This document shows positions 48,414-59,874 of a DNA stretch of 64,000 bases, piece by piece. The position numbers and the translations under genes were made by a program. Below the pieces are notes generated by a model. The model was not told the DNA's origin. It did no database searches and saw nothing but the letters and a program-made list of their open reading frames with translations. Numbering within the stretch: the stretch's first letter is position 1; every line of letters begins with the position of its first letter. Location: NCBI GenBank assembly GCA_016213725.1, contig JACQZS010000135.1, positions 28,030 through 92,029 of the forward strand, written 5' to 3'. Origin of the DNA: Acidobacteriota bacterium. Lineage in GTDB: Bacteria > Acidobacteriota > Terriglobia > Bryobacterales > Bryobacteraceae.

Positions 48414-49724
48414 CTAGAGTCCCTTCACCTTCCAGCCGTCGCGATACTTGCGCCTGACGAATTTCGTGGCCTCCGGCGAATTCGTGAACTTCAGCTTCCG
48501 CGAGTTCCATTCCAGGTTCGTATGCGGGAAGCGTGTTGCCGTGGGGCCCAGCAGCACGGCTTCCGTTAGAGGCCCGGAATAGTCGAAGCCGGCGGACGTC
48601 GACGCCTTGCCCAGCACGGTGTCCACGAACTGGTGGTAGTGATCTGTGCCCGGCTTCTTCTCGATCGGCTTGTCTTTCACCTTCTCGCCCAGCAGAACGG
48701 GCATCCCGATGTGCGGCAGCACCATCGCCCCCTCGGTCCCGAAGAAGATCGAGCCCTGGCCCGGCGCTCTCATGCTGCCCAGCACGGACAGTACCTCGGC
48801 CGGCGGCTTCTGATCTCCGTCGTACCAGGTCACATTCACCGTCTTGCCTTCCGTGAAGCGCGTTCCCGGAAAGACGTAACGGATCAGGGCGTTGATCGCC
48901 CAGCTCTGCTGGTTCGGGGCCGGACCTTCGCTGCGCACGGAGACCGGCGCAGTCAGCGCCAGCGCCTCAAACACCGGGTCGTAGATGTGGCAGCCCATGT
49001 CGCCGAACGTGGCTGTTCCAAAGTCCAGCCGCTTGCGCCAGTTGCCCGGATGGTAGACGCCCTTGAGGTACGGCCGCGCCGCGGCCACGCCCAGCCACTG
49101 GTCCCATGCCAGTCCCTCTGGTATAGGGTCTGTCCCGTCCGGCAGCGCATTCGTATCGCCCCACTTCTTGTTGCTCCAGGTGTGAACTTCCTTCACTTTG
49201 CCGATCGCCCCAGACTGGATCGTGTGCACCGCCGTGCGGTACTCGGGCGCCGAGTGAATCTGGATGCCCATCTGCGTCACCAGCCGCTTGGACCGTGCAT
49301 ACTCCGTGAGTTTGCGCACTTCGAAAATATCGTGGGCCAGGGGCTTCTGCTGGTAAACGTGCAGTCCGGCCCGCATCGCTGTCATGGCCTGCGGCGCGTG
49401 CATGTGGTCCGGCGTGCCCACGCAGGCGATGTCGAGATTCTTGCGCTCCTTCTGCACCATCTCGCGCCAGTCCTGGTAGATCCGCGCTTCCGGATACTTC
49501 GCCTTCACCCGCTTCAGGCGGTTCGCGTCCACCTCTGCCACGCAGACCAACGTCACCGACGCATGCGTGGCGATGCCGTCCAGCGTGGCCCAGGCCATGC
49601 CGTCTGCTCCAAAACTGGCTAGGCCAAGCCGCGACGAGCGTGGCTTGGATTGCAGGTTAGCGATAAAGAATGGGGCTGCGAGTGAACCCGCGAACGCACG
49701 GCGCGACAATTTGCTGGTGATCAT
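48414..49724 (-). CDS. Gfo/Idh/MocA family oxidoreductase, Tat-like signal
   Basis: MITSKLSRRAFAGSLAAPFFIA; DIACVGTPDHMHAPQAMTAMRAGLHVYQQKPLAHDIFE. Confidence 0.9.
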   Translation of the reverse strand: MITSKLSRRAFAGSLAAPFFIANLQSKPRSSRLGLASFGADGMAWATLDGIATHASVTLVCVAEVDANRLKRVKAKYPEARIYQDWREMVQKERKNLDIACVGTPDHMHAPQAMTAMRAGLHVYQQKPLAHDIFEVRKLTEYARSKRLVTQMGIQIHSAPEYRTAVHTIQSGAIGKVKEVHTWSNKKWGDTNALPDGTDPIPEGLAWDQWLGVAAARPYLKGVYHPGNWRKRLDFGTATFGDMGCHIYDPVFEALALTAPVSVRSEGPAPNQQSWAINALIRYVFPGTRFTEGKTVNVTWYDGDQKPPAEVLSVLGSMRAPGQGSIFFGTEGAMVLPHIGMPVLLGEKVKDKPIEKKPGTDHYHQFVDTVLGKASTSAGFDYSGPLTEAVLLGPTATRFPHTNLEWNSRKLKFTNSPEATKFVRRKYRDGWKVKGL

Positions 49725-50140
49725 GCTGTTTGAAGACGAGCATATCGCAATCGGCGCCTCGTCCTTCGCTGGTCCCGCCGCGTCACGCCTCGATGCGCAC
49801 ACTTGCGAACGGTTCGGCCCACTTCTCGCCCGCGCTGCCCGCGCGTAGCGCTAGTGGGCCGCCGTTCACCGCCACGGATGCCGCCGCCGGCGCATCTGCC
49901 ACGCCACCCGTATCCTTCTTCCGCATAGCGGGCAGGGCCGCTGATGGAGCGAGGTTCTCTCCCGCGATCCTCGTCAGCCTACCGGCTGCCGCAGAGGGCG
50001 TGCCTGAGGCGCCATGCAGAGCGCCGTTGAATGCATGGATCTTCGGTGACGCTGCAGCCGCTTCCCCTACATCCTCGGCAAATCGTTACCGGGAGTCCTG
50101 CCCTCTGAGCCGGACGGGTAAGTGTTATGGTGAGTTTCAA

Positions 50141-51628
50141 ATGAAGAGATACCTGTCCCGCCGTCATTTCCTTGCCGCCGGTGGCGCTCCTTTGCTGGCG
50201 CGGGCCGCCCGCCGTCCCAACATCCTCTTTGTCATCGCGGATGACTGGGGTTACGGCCACGCCGGCGCTTACGGCTGTAAATGGGTGAACACGCCTGCCT
50301 TCGATCGAGTTGCTCGCCAGGGCGTTCTCTTCAACAACTCCTTCACGTCCAACCCCAAGTGCAGCCCCTGCCGCGCTACCATCCTGACGGGCCGGAACAG
50401 CTGGCAGAACAAGGAAGCCGTCAACCACTACAGCATCTTTCCGAACGATTTTCCCGTCTACCCGCAATTGCTCGAGAAGGCCGGATATTTCGTCGGCCTC
50501 ACCGGCAAAGGCTGGGGGCCGGGCGATTTCAAGAGCACCGGCTGGCCCCACAACCCCGCCGGCCGCGAGTGGCGTAAACGCACGCTGAAGCCGCCGGCCG
50601 CCGGCATCTCCCCAGTCGATTACGCCGCCAACTTCGAAGACTTCCTCACAGATCGCCCCGCCAGCCAGCCCTTCTGTTTCTGGCTCGGCGGCCATGAGCC
50701 GCACAGGTCTTACGAGCCCGGTTCCGGACTGCGCGCCGGCAAGCGCCTCGAAGACGTCACCATCCCCAAGTACCTGCCCGATAACCGGATCGTCCGTAGC
50801 GACCTGCTCGACTACGCGCTGGAAGTTGAGCACTTCGACTCTCACCTCCAGCGCGCGCTCGATTCCCTGGAGCGCCGCGGAGAACTCGACAACACCCTCG
50901 TCTGCGTCACCTCCGACCACGGCATGCCCTTCCCGCGTGTGAAGGGGCAGATCTACGACGCCGGCTTCCGCATCCCCCTCGCCGTCATGTGGGGCGGAAA
51001 TATCAGGCCTGGCCGCGTCGTCGATGACTTCATCAATACGCGCGACTTCGCGCCCACATTCCTCGAAGCCGCCGGAGTCGAGCCTGCCGGCACCATCACC
51101 GGGTCCAGCTTTCTGAAAGTGCTCGCCAGCCCTCAGTCCGGCACCGTCGACGCGGCTCGCAATACCATGCTTGTCGCCAAGGAACGCCACGATCTCGGAC
51201 GCCCCAACGACGCCGGTTATCCCGTGCGCGCCATCCGCACCCCTGAGTATCTCTACGTCCGCAACTACACCCCAGACGCCTGGCCCGTCGGCAATCCCGA
51301 AACCGGCTATCGGAACTGCGACGATGGCCCCACCAAGGAAAACATCCTCACTTCCTTCGACAACTTCTACCGCCTCTGCTTTGGCAAGCGCCCCGCGGAG
51401 GAGCTCTACGCCATCAAAGAGGACCCCGACAACGTCGTCAATCTCGCCGCCGATCCCAAGTACGCGGATCTCAAGCGCAAACTGCGCGAGCGCATGGAAG
51501 AAACCCTGCGCTCTGAAGGCGACCCCCGCATGTTGGGCCGCGCCGACTTCTTCGACACCATCGAATACACCGGCCCCCGCAAGCACAGCTACTCCGAGTG
51601 GCTGAAGAACAACGGCTCCCAGCGCTGA
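50141..51628 (+). CDS. type I sulfatase
   Basis: RPNILFVIADDWGYGHAGAYG; SNPKCSPCRATILTGRN (CxPxR formylglycine motif CSPCR); VTSDHGMPF. Confidence 0.92.
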   Translation: MKRYLSRRHFLAAGGAPLLARAARRPNILFVIADDWGYGHAGAYGCKWVNTPAFDRVARQGVLFNNSFTSNPKCSPCRATILTGRNSWQNKEAVNHYSIFPNDFPVYPQLLEKAGYFVGLTGKGWGPGDFKSTGWPHNPAGREWRKRTLKPPAAGISPVDYAANFEDFLTDRPASQPFCFWLGGHEPHRSYEPGSGLRAGKRLEDVTIPKYLPDNRIVRSDLLDYALEVEHFDSHLQRALDSLERRGELDNTLVCVTSDHGMPFPRVKGQIYDAGFRIPLAVMWGGNIRPGRVVDDFINTRDFAPTFLEAAGVEPAGTITGSSFLKVLASPQSGTVDAARNTMLVAKERHDLGRPNDAGYPVRAIRTPEYLYVRNYTPDAWPVGNPETGYRNCDDGPTKENILTSFDNFYRLCFGKRPAEELYAIKEDPDNVVNLAADPKYADLKRKLRERMEETLRSEGDPRMLGRADFFDTIEYTGPRKHSYSEWLKNNGSQR

Positions 51629-51635
51629 CCTTCCC

Positions 51636-51657
51636 ATATACCCCTGGGGGGTATATA
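51636..51657. promoter_or_regulatory. CsoR-type copper operator upstream of copZ-like gene
   Basis: ATATACCCCTGGGGGGTATATA: GC-core dyad resembling known CsoR boxes, 10 bp upstream of the ATG. Confidence 0.82.
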
Positions 51658-51666
51658 CTGGAAGCG

Positions 51667-51876
51667 ATGACCAAGTCACTCTCTCTCGCCATCGAGGGCA
51701 TGCACTGCGGCGGTTGCGTCAACCGTGTCACCAATGCCCTGAACAAGCTCGAGGGCGTCACGGTTCGGTCCGTCCAGGTCGGCTCGGCCTCGGTCGAGTT
51801 CGATTCCGGGAAGCTCTCCGAACAGTCGATTCTCGACGCTGTCAACAAGCTCGGCTTCACGGCCTCGGCATCCTGA
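51667..51876 (+). CDS. heavy-metal-associated (CopZ-like) copper chaperone
   Basis: [25 protein letters not shown]: GMxCxxC. Confidence 0.92.
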   Translation: MTKSLSLAIEGMHCGGCVNRVTNALNKLEGVTVRSVQVGSASVEFDSGKLSEQSILDAVNKLGFTASAS

Positions 51877-51877
51877 C

Positions 51878-54007
51878 ATGTCCACGCCGCAGGCCAGCGC
51901 CAAAATCACTTTCCCCGTGCGCGGGATGACTTGCGCCGCATGCCAGTCGTTCGTCCAGAAGACGCTCGCACAGATGCCCGGCGTCGAATCCGCCGCGGTA
52001 AACCTGATGCTCCACAGCGCCACCGTCGCATATGACGCGGCTTCCGTGGCGCCAAAGTCCCTCATTGACGCCGTCAACGATGCCGGCTACGAAGCGGAGC
52101 TTCCGCCTCCCACGCGTTCCATCGCCGCCGAACAACTCCTCCGCGATGCTGAAGATGACGCCGCCTATCGCGCACTGCGCCTCCGCGCCATCGTCTCCAT
52201 GGCTGCGGGCGCTTTGGCGATGGCGCTCATGCCGTGGCATCACGATCCTCGCTCGCGCTACCTTCTGGCCGCGCTGGCCCTCTTCACCATGCTCTGGGCC
52301 GGCCGCCGCTTCTACGTCAAAGCCTGGTCGGCTCTGCGTCACAAGACCTCGGACATGAACACGCTGGTCGCCCTCGGCACCGGCTCTGCGCTCCTCTATT
52401 CGCTGGCCTCGCCGCACGACGTCTACTACGAAGCCGTCATCTTCATCCTCGGTTTTGTGCTCCTGGGCAACACGCTGGAGGCCCGCGCCAAACGCCAAAC
52501 CTCCTCGGCGCTCCAGGCCCTCGCCCATCTACAACCCGACACCGCCCGCGTGCTGGTCGGCGATGCTGAGGTCGAGACCCCCATCGGCCAGCTCCGTCTC
52601 GGAGACACTCTCGTCGCCCGCCCGGGCGAGCGCATCGCAGCCGACGGCGTCGTCCTTTCTGGAGCCTCCGCCGTCGACGAATCCATGCTCACCGGGGAGC
52701 CCATCCCCGTGGATAAGGCGCCCGGATCGCCGGTCACCGGCGGTACGCTCAACGCGCACGGCACACTGCACTACCGTGCCACCGCTCTTGGCGCGGAAAC
52801 CGCGCTCGAGCAGATCCTGCGCCTGCTCCGCGATGCCCAGCTCGAAAGAGCGCCCATGCAGCGCCTGGCGGACCGCGTCTCCTCCGTCTTCGTGCCCATC
52901 GTCATTCTCCTGGCGTTACTCACTCTGGTCCTCACGCGTTCCTTCTCCTCTGCGGTCGCGGTTCTCGTTATCGCCTGCCCCTGCGCCATGGGGCTGGCCG
53001 TGCCCGCCGCCATCATGGCCGCCACCGGCCGCGCCGCCCGCCTGGGTCTTCTCTTCCGCAATGGTGAGGCCTTGGAGCAGCTCAACGCAGTCGATACCAT
53101 CGTCTTCGATAAGACCGGCACCCTCACGGAAGGCCGCCCGGACGTGGCTTCGTTCATGCCGGCCCCGGACGTCGACTCCGAATCCGTCCTCACCCTCGCC
53201 GCCTCGCTGGAGCATCTCAGCGAGCATCCTCTCGCCCGGGCCGTGGTCCGCTACCGCCCCGCGCCGCTTCTGCCCGCTTCTGAATTCCGGGCACTGCCCG
53301 GGATGGGCGCCGAGGGCCTTGTCGGCGGCCACGCTGTGCTCATCGGGAAGGCGGACCTGCTCGTTGAGCGCGGCATCGCCCTGCCCGCCGGCGCGCTGCA
53401 CCCGGCCGACGCCCACACCGTGATCCACACCGCCATCGACCGCGCCTATGCGGGCGCGTTCATCGTCACTGACCGAATTCGCCCTTCCGCCGCACCGGCG
53501 CTCCAAGCCCTGCGCGCCATGGGCCTGCGGACCATCCTTCTCACCGGCGACCAGGAATCCACGGCCCGAGCCGTCGCCGCTGATCTCGGCATCTCCGAGA
53601 TCACCGCCAACGTCCTCCCCGCCGGCAAACTCGACCTCATTCGCCGCCTGCGTTCCAGCGGCGCCCGCGTCGCCATGGCCGGCGATGGCATCAACGACGC
53701 TCCGGCGCTGGCCGCCGCCGACGCCGGCATCGCCCTCTCTTCCGGATCCGGTGTCGCCGAAGCGGCTTCCTCCGTCACCCTCGTCCGGCCGGATCTAATG
53801 GCCATTCCACAGGCCGCGCTGCTGGCCCGCGCCGCCGTCCGTATCATGCGCCAGAACCTCTTCTGGGCGCTGTTTTACAACGTTGTGATGATCCCGGCCG
53901 CCGCTCTCGGACACTTGAATCCGATTCTCGCGGCGGCTGCCATGAGTCTCAGCTCGCTTTCAGTGGTGGCCAACTCGCTTCGCCTTTCTCGCATCAAGCT
54001 CTCATGA
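51878..54007 (+). CDS. copA: copper-translocating P1B-type ATPase (CopA-like)
   Basis: GMTCAACQ N-terminal [19 protein letters not shown] (CPC); [11 protein letters not shown] (phospho-Asp); [21 protein letters not shown]. Confidence 0.93.
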   Translation: MSTPQASAKITFPVRGMTCAACQSFVQKTLAQMPGVESAAVNLMLHSATVAYDAASVAPKSLIDAVNDAGYEAELPPPTRSIAAEQLLRDAEDDAAYRALRLRAIVSMAAGALAMALMPWHHDPRSRYLLAALALFTMLWAGRRFYVKAWSALRHKTSDMNTLVALGTGSALLYSLASPHDVYYEAVIFILGFVLLGNTLEARAKRQTSSALQALAHLQPDTARVLVGDAEVETPIGQLRLGDTLVARPGERIAADGVVLSGASAVDESMLTGEPIPVDKAPGSPVTGGTLNAHGTLHYRATALGAETALEQILRLLRDAQLERAPMQRLADRVSSVFVPIVILLALLTLVLTRSFSSAVAVLVIACPCAMGLAVPAAIMAATGRAARLGLLFRNGEALEQLNAVDTIVFDKTGTLTEGRPDVASFMPAPDVDSESVLTLAASLEHLSEHPLARAVVRYRPAPLLPASEFRALPGMGAEGLVGGHAVLIGKADLLVERGIALPAGALHPADAHTVIHTAIDRAYAGAFIVTDRIRPSAAPALQALRAMGLRTILLTGDQESTARAVAADLGISEITANVLPAGKLDLIRRLRSSGARVAMAGDGINDAPALAAADAGIALSSGSGVAEAASSVTLVRPDLMAIPQAALLARAAVRIMRQNLFWALFYNVVMIPAAALGHLNPILAAAAMSLSSLSVVANSLRLSRIKLS

Positions 54008-54252
54008 AACCAGACACCCGGCAGTCCGCTCTCACCCGCCTGCGCCGCATCGAAGGTCAGGTGCGTGGCCTCCAGCGCATGATCGAAGAGGATCGCTCCT
54101 GCCCTGACATCGTCAACCAGGTGGCCTCCGTTGCCAACGCTCTCTCCGCAGTCACGAAGCTTCTACTCACCTCGCACCTCTCTCACTGCGCCCGCAAAGA
54201 CCCGCACGCCCTCGATGAGGCCGTCGGCCTCATCACCCGCCACTGGAAGTGA
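54004..54252 (+). CDS. csoR: CsoR/FrmR-family metal-sensing repressor
   Basis: [56 protein letters not shown]156 with C..H..C ligand pattern. ATGA overlap with copA. Confidence 0.9.
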   Translation: MKPDTRQSALTRLRRIEGQVRGLQRMIEEDRSCPDIVNQVASVANALSAVTKLLLTSHLSHCARKDPHALDEAVGLITRHWK

Positions 54253-54304
54253 ATCCGGCCGCCCTTTCCACCCCCTTCATCCCCCCTGATCTCCTGATAC
54301 GATA

Positions 54305-57300
54305 ATGCTGCCGATCAGGAGCGACGTGGCTCGCAAAGCAACCATTCTTGGTTTCGGTGTGCTGACTGCCGCAGCCGCAGCCACAGCCCTCCTTTACTAC
54401 CAATCCCCTCCGGATGACCGTGTTTATCGCATCGGCTACGAAGACAACCCGCCCTTCCATTTCCGCAACGCGCAAGGCAACCCCGAAGGCCTCTCCATCG
54501 ACATTCTCAACGCCGCTGCACGCCGCAAAGGCATCCGGCTCGCTTGGTCCTATCACCCCGAGAGTTCCGAACTCGCCATCCGCTCCGGCCGCGTCGATCT
54601 CTGGCCGCTCATGAGCATCCTCACTGAGCGCCTACCCTTTGTCTACTTCTCTGACCCCTACAGAACCAGCGACGCCTGCCTGGTCGTCCGCCAGGACAGC
54701 ACTTACCGCAGCTTGTCTGACTTCGCCCACAAGGTCATCAATACCAACTTCGTCCCGCTCACTGACCGTCTCCTCAAATCCCGTGTTCCCAGTGTCCGGC
54801 TCGTCCCGATTGCCGATCCCAAGCAACAGCTCGAAGGCGTCTGCCGCGGTGAGGCCGATGCCGCATATCTCGACGAGTACTCCGTCGCTTCTACGCTGAT
54901 GGGCGGTTTGGATTGCGCCGGCCAGCGCCTGCGCATTGTCCGTGCTCCCGAGACGCGCGTCAATATGGCCATCGGAGCCAGCTTTCAATCCGCACTCGCT
55001 TCCGATGCCCTTCGCGACGCCATCAGCGACATGATGAACTCCGGCGAACTCGCCTCCATCACCACGCGCTGGAGCTATTTCAGCGGACGCAGCATGGAGA
55101 CCGACACCGCCCTCGTCAATGCCCGCCGCGATGCTCGCAATCTGCTCGCGTTCACGTTCGGCGCCTTCCTGCTGCTGTTCTGCACTGCCTGGCTCGCCTG
55201 GCGCCTGCGCAGCCAGCGCAACCGCGCTTTGCAGGCGGAACGGGCGCTCGCTGCCAGCGAGCGCTACTATCACTCCCTCGTCGATCTCATCCCGGATAGC
55301 CTCTTCGTCCTCAACCGCGACGGCTCCATCCGCAGCGCTCATCCGAAAGGCATGCCTGGCTCCGCTCAGCCAGGAACTGCCTCCGGCCCGTCCCAGCAGG
55401 ATCTCTTCCTTTCGCAAATCTCCGCCCGCCACCGCAAGAGCGTCGAACGCGTGCTCGCCTCCGGTGCTCCTGTCGTTTATGAAGAAGAGGCCTTTCCCGG
55501 CATCTGGATGGAAACTCGCCTCGTCCCCGTCCGCGACAGCGCTGGCAACATCGATGCCATCATGGGCATCGCCCGAGAGATCACCTCCCGCAAACTCGCC
55601 GAAAAACGGCTCGCGGAGCAGCAGCTTCGCCTGCAGCGCATCATGGATGCCACAGATGCCGGCTACTTCCGCATCTCCGCCTCCGGTAACTTTGAGGAGG
55701 TCAACCAGGCCTGGCTCGACCTCCACGGATATGCCAGCCGCGACGAAGTCATCGGCCGCCACTTCTCTTCCTTTCAGGCTCCTGACGACCTGGCCGGCGC
55801 CGAGCAGATCGTCCGTGACCTTTTCGCCGGCAAGCCCTCCCTCGGCGAATTCTCCCGCCGCTGCAAGGACGGCTCTATCGGCTATCACTCCTTCTCCGCC
55901 AACGCTGTCTGGCAGGACCGCGAAATCGTCGCCGTCGAAGGCTTTATCATCGACACCACCCAGCAGCGCCTTGCCCAGCAGGCCCGAGTCGAAAGCGAAG
56001 CCCGCTACCGCGCGCTGTTTAACAATATGAGCGAGGGTGTCGCGCTCCACGATGTCGTCTACGATGCCCAGGGCCAGGCCGTCAATTACCGCGTCGTGGA
56101 GATCAACCCTCGATACGAGGCCCTCGTCGGCCTCAGCCGTTCCCAGGTCCTCGGCCGCCTCGCCACCGACGCCTACGGCACGCCGGAGCCACCCTATTTC
56201 GAGCGGTTCATCCAGGCCAGCGAGCATGGCCGGAGCTGCACCTTCGAATCCTACTTCCCTCCGCTCGACCGGCACTTTTCCATCGCCGTTGCGCCATTGG
56301 GCAAGGGCCACTTCGCCACCATCTTTACCGACATCACCACCCGCAAACGCCACGAAGAAGAACGCGCACGCCTCGAAGACCAGTTGCGCCAGTCCCAGAA
56401 GATGGAGTCCATCGGCCGCCTGGCCGGAGGCATCGCGCACGACTTCAACAACATCCTTACCATCGTCAGCGGCTATTCCAGCCTGCTCAGCGCCGCCCCC
56501 GGGTTGACGGACAAACAGCGCATCCAGGTGGAGCAGATCGCTCAGGCCGGCGCGCGCGCCGCCGACCTCACGGCCCAGTTGCTCGCCTTCAGCCGCCGCC
56601 AGATCGTCCAGCCGCGTCCCGTCAATCTCAATCAAATCATCACCGAATCCAAGGAGATGTTCCGCCGCCTCATCGGCGCTCACATCGAACTCGTCACTCA
56701 ACTCGACCCCGCCCTCGCCCTTGTGGAAGCCGATCCCGGCCAGATCCACCAGGTCCTCCTAAACCTCGTCATCAATGCCCGCGATGCCATGCCCTCCGGC
56801 GGCACGCTCCGCCTCGAAACCAGCAACCTGGAGATCTCTGCCGGCGCCGCCTCCCGTTTCACCGATGCGCTCCCCGGACCCGCCGTGCTTCTCTCCGTCT
56901 CAGACTCCGGAGAAGGCATGGACGAGGCCACCCTCCAGCGCATCTTTGAGCCCTTCTTCACCACCAAGGGCGTAGGCGCCGGTACCGGACTCGGCCTCTC
57001 TATCGTCTATGGCATCGTGCGCCAAAACCACGGCTGGATCGAGACCGTGAGCCAGCCCGGCAGCGGGACCGCGTTCCGCATCTGCTTCCCTCGCTATAGC
57101 GGCGAGGATCAGGCGCAGGACCGCTCCGACGTTCCCCTGGTGCCGGCCCGCGGCGGAGAATCCGTCCTCCTCGTCGAGGACCAGGGCGAGTTGCGCGAAC
57201 TCAATGTCCTCGTTCTCTCCGGCTGCGGCTATAACGTGCTGCAGGCGCCCAACGGAGCCGCCGCCCTGGAAGTCGCACGCGCCTGCCCCGGACCCATCCA

Positions 57301-57538
57301 CCTCCTCCTCACCGATATCATCATGCCCGGCATGAATGGCCGCGAACTCGCCCGCCGCCTGCTGCTGGAACACCCGCGCGTCCGCGTCCTCTTCGTAACC
57401 GGCTATGCCGAAGTCAGCTTCGATCAGGGCGGCTTCGACGGCATCATCCACGACCTCCTCCTGAAGCCCTTCACCCCCGCCGTCCTCGCCGCCAAAGTCC
57501 GCGAAATCCTCGACCTCCCGCAGTCCCCCCTCCAGTAG
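54305..57538 (+). CDS. hybrid sensor histidine kinase (SBP_bac_3 - TM - PAS domains - HisKA - HATPase - REC)
   Basis: YRIGYEDNPPFHFRNAQGNPEGLSIDIL (SBP3); MESIGRLAGGIAHDFNNIL (H-box); GVGAGTGLGLSIVYGI (G-box); VLLVEDQGELREL...LLLTDIIMPGMNG (REC). Confidence 0.92.
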   Translation: MLPIRSDVARKATILGFGVLTAAAAATALLYYQSPPDDRVYRIGYEDNPPFHFRNAQGNPEGLSIDILNAAARRKGIRLAWSYHPESSELAIRSGRVDLWPLMSILTERLPFVYFSDPYRTSDACLVVRQDSTYRSLSDFAHKVINTNFVPLTDRLLKSRVPSVRLVPIADPKQQLEGVCRGEADAAYLDEYSVASTLMGGLDCAGQRLRIVRAPETRVNMAIGASFQSALASDALRDAISDMMNSGELASITTRWSYFSGRSMETDTALVNARRDARNLLAFTFGAFLLLFCTAWLAWRLRSQRNRALQAERALAASERYYHSLVDLIPDSLFVLNRDGSIRSAHPKGMPGSAQPGTASGPSQQDLFLSQISARHRKSVERVLASGAPVVYEEEAFPGIWMETRLVPVRDSAGNIDAIMGIAREITSRKLAEKRLAEQQLRLQRIMDATDAGYFRISASGNFEEVNQAWLDLHGYASRDEVIGRHFSSFQAPDDLAGAEQIVRDLFAGKPSLGEFSRRCKDGSIGYHSFSANAVWQDREIVAVEGFIIDTTQQRLAQQARVESEARYRALFNNMSEGVALHDVVYDAQGQAVNYRVVEINPRYEALVGLSRSQVLGRLATDAYGTPEPPYFERFIQASEHGRSCTFESYFPPLDRHFSIAVAPLGKGHFATIFTDITTRKRHEEERARLEDQLRQSQKMESIGRLAGGIAHDFNNILTIVSGYSSLLSAAPGLTDKQRIQVEQIAQAGARAADLTAQLLAFSRRQIVQPRPVNLNQIITESKEMFRRLIGAHIELVTQLDPALALVEADPGQIHQVLLNLVINARDAMPSGGTLRLETSNLEISAGAASRFTDALPGPAVLLSVSDSGEGMDEATLQRIFEPFFTTKGVGAGTGLGLSIVYGIVRQNHGWIETVSQPGSGTAFRICFPRYSGEDQAQDRSDVPLVPARGGESVLLVEDQGELRELNVLVLSGCGYNVLQAPNGAAALEVARACPGPIHLLLTDIIMPGMNGRELARRLLLEHPRVRVLFVTGYAEVSFDQGGFDGIIHDLLLKPFTPAVLAAKVREILDLPQSPLQ

Positions 57539-57609
57539 TCTTGTGATTCTTGCGCCCGCCTCCCTCTCTGCGGGGCGTGGCCGTCTCCTCTCCCGCCTAC
57601 AATGGAGAA

Positions 57610-58386
57610 ATGAGCGAACAATTCACCATCGCCGGACGTTCTTTCCGTTCCCGGTTGATGATCGGTACCGGCAAGTACCGGTCCTTTGAGGAAATGGCTC
57701 AGTGCCACGCCGCCTCCGGTGCCGAAGTCGTCACCGTTGCCGTCCGCCGCGTCAACCTCACTGATAAATCCAAGGAGTCGATGCTCGACCACATCGACCG
57801 CTCCAAGTACTTCCTCCTCCCCAACACCGCCGCCTGCTACAGCGTTGAGGACGCCGTCCGCACAGCCCTTCTCGCCCGCGAAGTCGGCCTCTCCAACTGG
57901 GTGAAGCTCGAAGTGATTGGCGATGAAAAGACCCTCTTCCCCGACGTCTTCGGCCTCGTTGAGGCCACTAAACAACTCGTCAAGGAGGGCTTCGTCGTCC
58001 TGCCTTACACCAATGACGACCTCATCACCGCCAAGCGCCTCATCGATGCCGGCGCCTCCGCCGTCATGCCCCTCGCCGCCCCCATCGGCAGCGGTCTGGG
58101 CATCCAGAACCACGCCGCCCTGCGCATCCTTCGCGAGCAGATCACTGAGGTGCCTCTCATCGTCGACGCCGGCGTGGGCACCGCCTCCGACGCCTGCGTC
58201 GCCATGGAGATGGGCTTCGACGGCATCCTCATGAACACCGCCGTAGCCGCCGCGCAGAACGCCGTCCAGATGGCGGAAGCCATGAACCACGCCGTCGAGG
58301 CCGGCCGCAAGGCCTTCCTGGCCGGCCGCATGGAGCGCCGTCTCTACGCCTCTGCCAGCAGCCCCCTCACTGGCATCATCCGCTGA
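57610..58386 (+). CDS. thiG: thiazole synthase ThiG
   Basis: [88 protein letters not shown]. Confidence 0.95.
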   Translation: MSEQFTIAGRSFRSRLMIGTGKYRSFEEMAQCHAASGAEVVTVAVRRVNLTDKSKESMLDHIDRSKYFLLPNTAACYSVEDAVRTALLAREVGLSNWVKLEVIGDEKTLFPDVFGLVEATKQLVKEGFVVLPYTNDDLITAKRLIDAGASAVMPLAAPIGSGLGIQNHAALRILREQITEVPLIVDAGVGTASDACVAMEMGFDGILMNTAVAAAQNAVQMAEAMNHAVEAGRKAFLAGRMERRLYASASSPLTGIIR

Positions 58387-58440
58387 TCGCCGCCAGGCAG
58401 CCTGCCTCCGCTGCCCGCCGAATTGGCACACGCAAATAGC

Positions 58441-58480
58441 AAAGCGCCGGCGGATTCACGATGGAATCCCCCGGCGCTTT
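58441..58480. terminator. candidate bidirectional terminator between thiG and rhaA
   Basis: AAAGCGCCGG...CCGGCGCTTT inverted repeat with a ~20-nt spacer between convergent genes. Confidence 0.6.
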
Positions 58481-58505
58481 CCTGTGTTCGCCGCTATTCC
58501 GCCGG

Positions 58506-59771
58506 CTAGCGCTTCGAGAGCACGTCTTTTTCGTACTTCCGGATCTGGTCGAACCACGCACTGCCCACCGGCACGCCCTGCTGTTCGCAGTAGTAGTTCC
58601 AGACGGCCGCCCACGGCAGGCTCTTCTGCTCTTCAAACATTGCCAGCCGCGCCGTAAAGTCGCCCGACGATTCTGACTTCTTCAGGCTCTCCGTCGGCTC
58701 CAGCAGTGCGATCAGCAGCGCCTTCAACATGTTTCTCGACCCGATCGCCCATGCCGCCACGCGGTTGATGCTCGCGTCGAAGTAGTCCAGTCCGATGTGG
58801 ATCTTGTCCGCCAGCTTGCCGCTCCGCACCAGTTCCTTGGCGATCATCTGCAGCTCGTCGTCCAGAATTACCACGTGGTCGCTGTCCCATCGCACCGGCC
58901 GGCTCACATGCAGCAGCAGTCCCGGGCAGAACATCAGCACCGACGAGATCTTTTCCGAAATGCACTCCGTCGGATGGTAGTGCCCCGAATCCAGCGTCAG
59001 CAGCTTCTGCCGTGACACCGCGTAGCCCAGGTAGAACTCGGCCGATCCAGCCGTATAGCTCTCGGCGCCAATCCCGAACAGCTTCGCTTCCACCGCGTCC
59101 AGGTGCAGCTTCTCATTGATCGGCTCGGCAAAGATCTTGTCCAGCGAATCCACTAACCGCGCCCGCGGCCCCGTCCGGTCCACCGGGATGTCCTTGTACC
59201 CATCCGGAATCCAGACGTTCGTCACCGTCGTCGAGCCGAGCTGCCGTCCCATCTCTTCGCCGATCTTCCGGCAGCGGATGCCGTGGTCGATCCAGAAGTC
59301 GCGAATCGCCTTGTCCTCGTGCGCCAGCGTGAAACCGTCTGCCGCCTTCGCATGCGAGAAGTAGGTCGGGTTGAAGTCCAGCCCCAGCCCCTGCTCCTTC
59401 GCCCAATCGATCCAGCCCTGGAAGTGCTTCGGCTCCACTTCATTCCTGTCCACGAACTTCCCGCCGTTGTCCAGGTAAGAGGCGTGCAGGCTGAAGCGGT
59501 GCTTGCCCGGAATCACGGAGAGCGCCTGTTCGAAGTCCTGCCGCAGTTCCGCCACCGTCCTCGCCTTGCCCGGATAGTTGCCCGTCGCCTGGATGCCGCC
59601 GCCCGAAAGCTGCGCACCCACCGTCTCGAATCCGCCCACGTCGTCACCCTGCCAGCAATGCATCGAGATCGGGATCGTCGCCAGCGTCTTCATCGCCGCC
59701 GCGGCGTCCACGCCCACTGCCGCATATTGCTCTTTGGCCAACTCATAGGCCTTCACCACGTTCTCACTCAT
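58506..59771 (-). CDS. rhaA: L-rhamnose isomerase
   Basis: [22 protein letters not shown]...[15 protein letters not shown]...[11 protein letters not shown]...[14 protein letters not shown]...[22 protein letters not shown]. Confidence 0.95.
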   Translation of the reverse strand: MSENVVKAYELAKEQYAAVGVDAAAAMKTLATIPISMHCWQGDDVGGFETVGAQLSGGGIQATGNYPGKARTVAELRQDFEQALSVIPGKHRFSLHASYLDNGGKFVDRNEVEPKHFQGWIDWAKEQGLGLDFNPTYFSHAKAADGFTLAHEDKAIRDFWIDHGIRCRKIGEEMGRQLGSTTVTNVWIPDGYKDIPVDRTGPRARLVDSLDKIFAEPINEKLHLDAVEAKLFGIGAESYTAGSAEFYLGYAVSRQKLLTLDSGHYHPTECISEKISSVLMFCPGLLLHVSRPVRWDSDHVVILDDELQMIAKELVRSGKLADKIHIGLDYFDASINRVAAWAIGSRNMLKALLIALLEPTESLKKSESSGDFTARLAMFEEQKSLPWAAVWNYYCEQQGVPVGSAWFDQIRKYEKDVLSKR

Positions 59772-59874
59772 GGCTGCTTCTCCTTCGAAACCGACCAACT
59801 GGGTCTGAATCGAACTTTATCACCCCAGGCGTGGCTGCGCTTGCCGCTGCGCTCTTATACTGGAGTGCACAGCG

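Noticed and set aside
54632-56749. 705-aa minus-strand ORF antisense to the hybrid kinase
   Set aside because: GC-skew artefact; plus-strand kinase motifs are unambiguous.
57539-57610. TPP riboswitch upstream of thiG
   Set aside because: Intergenic region is too short and no THI-box signature (CTGAGA...) was seen.
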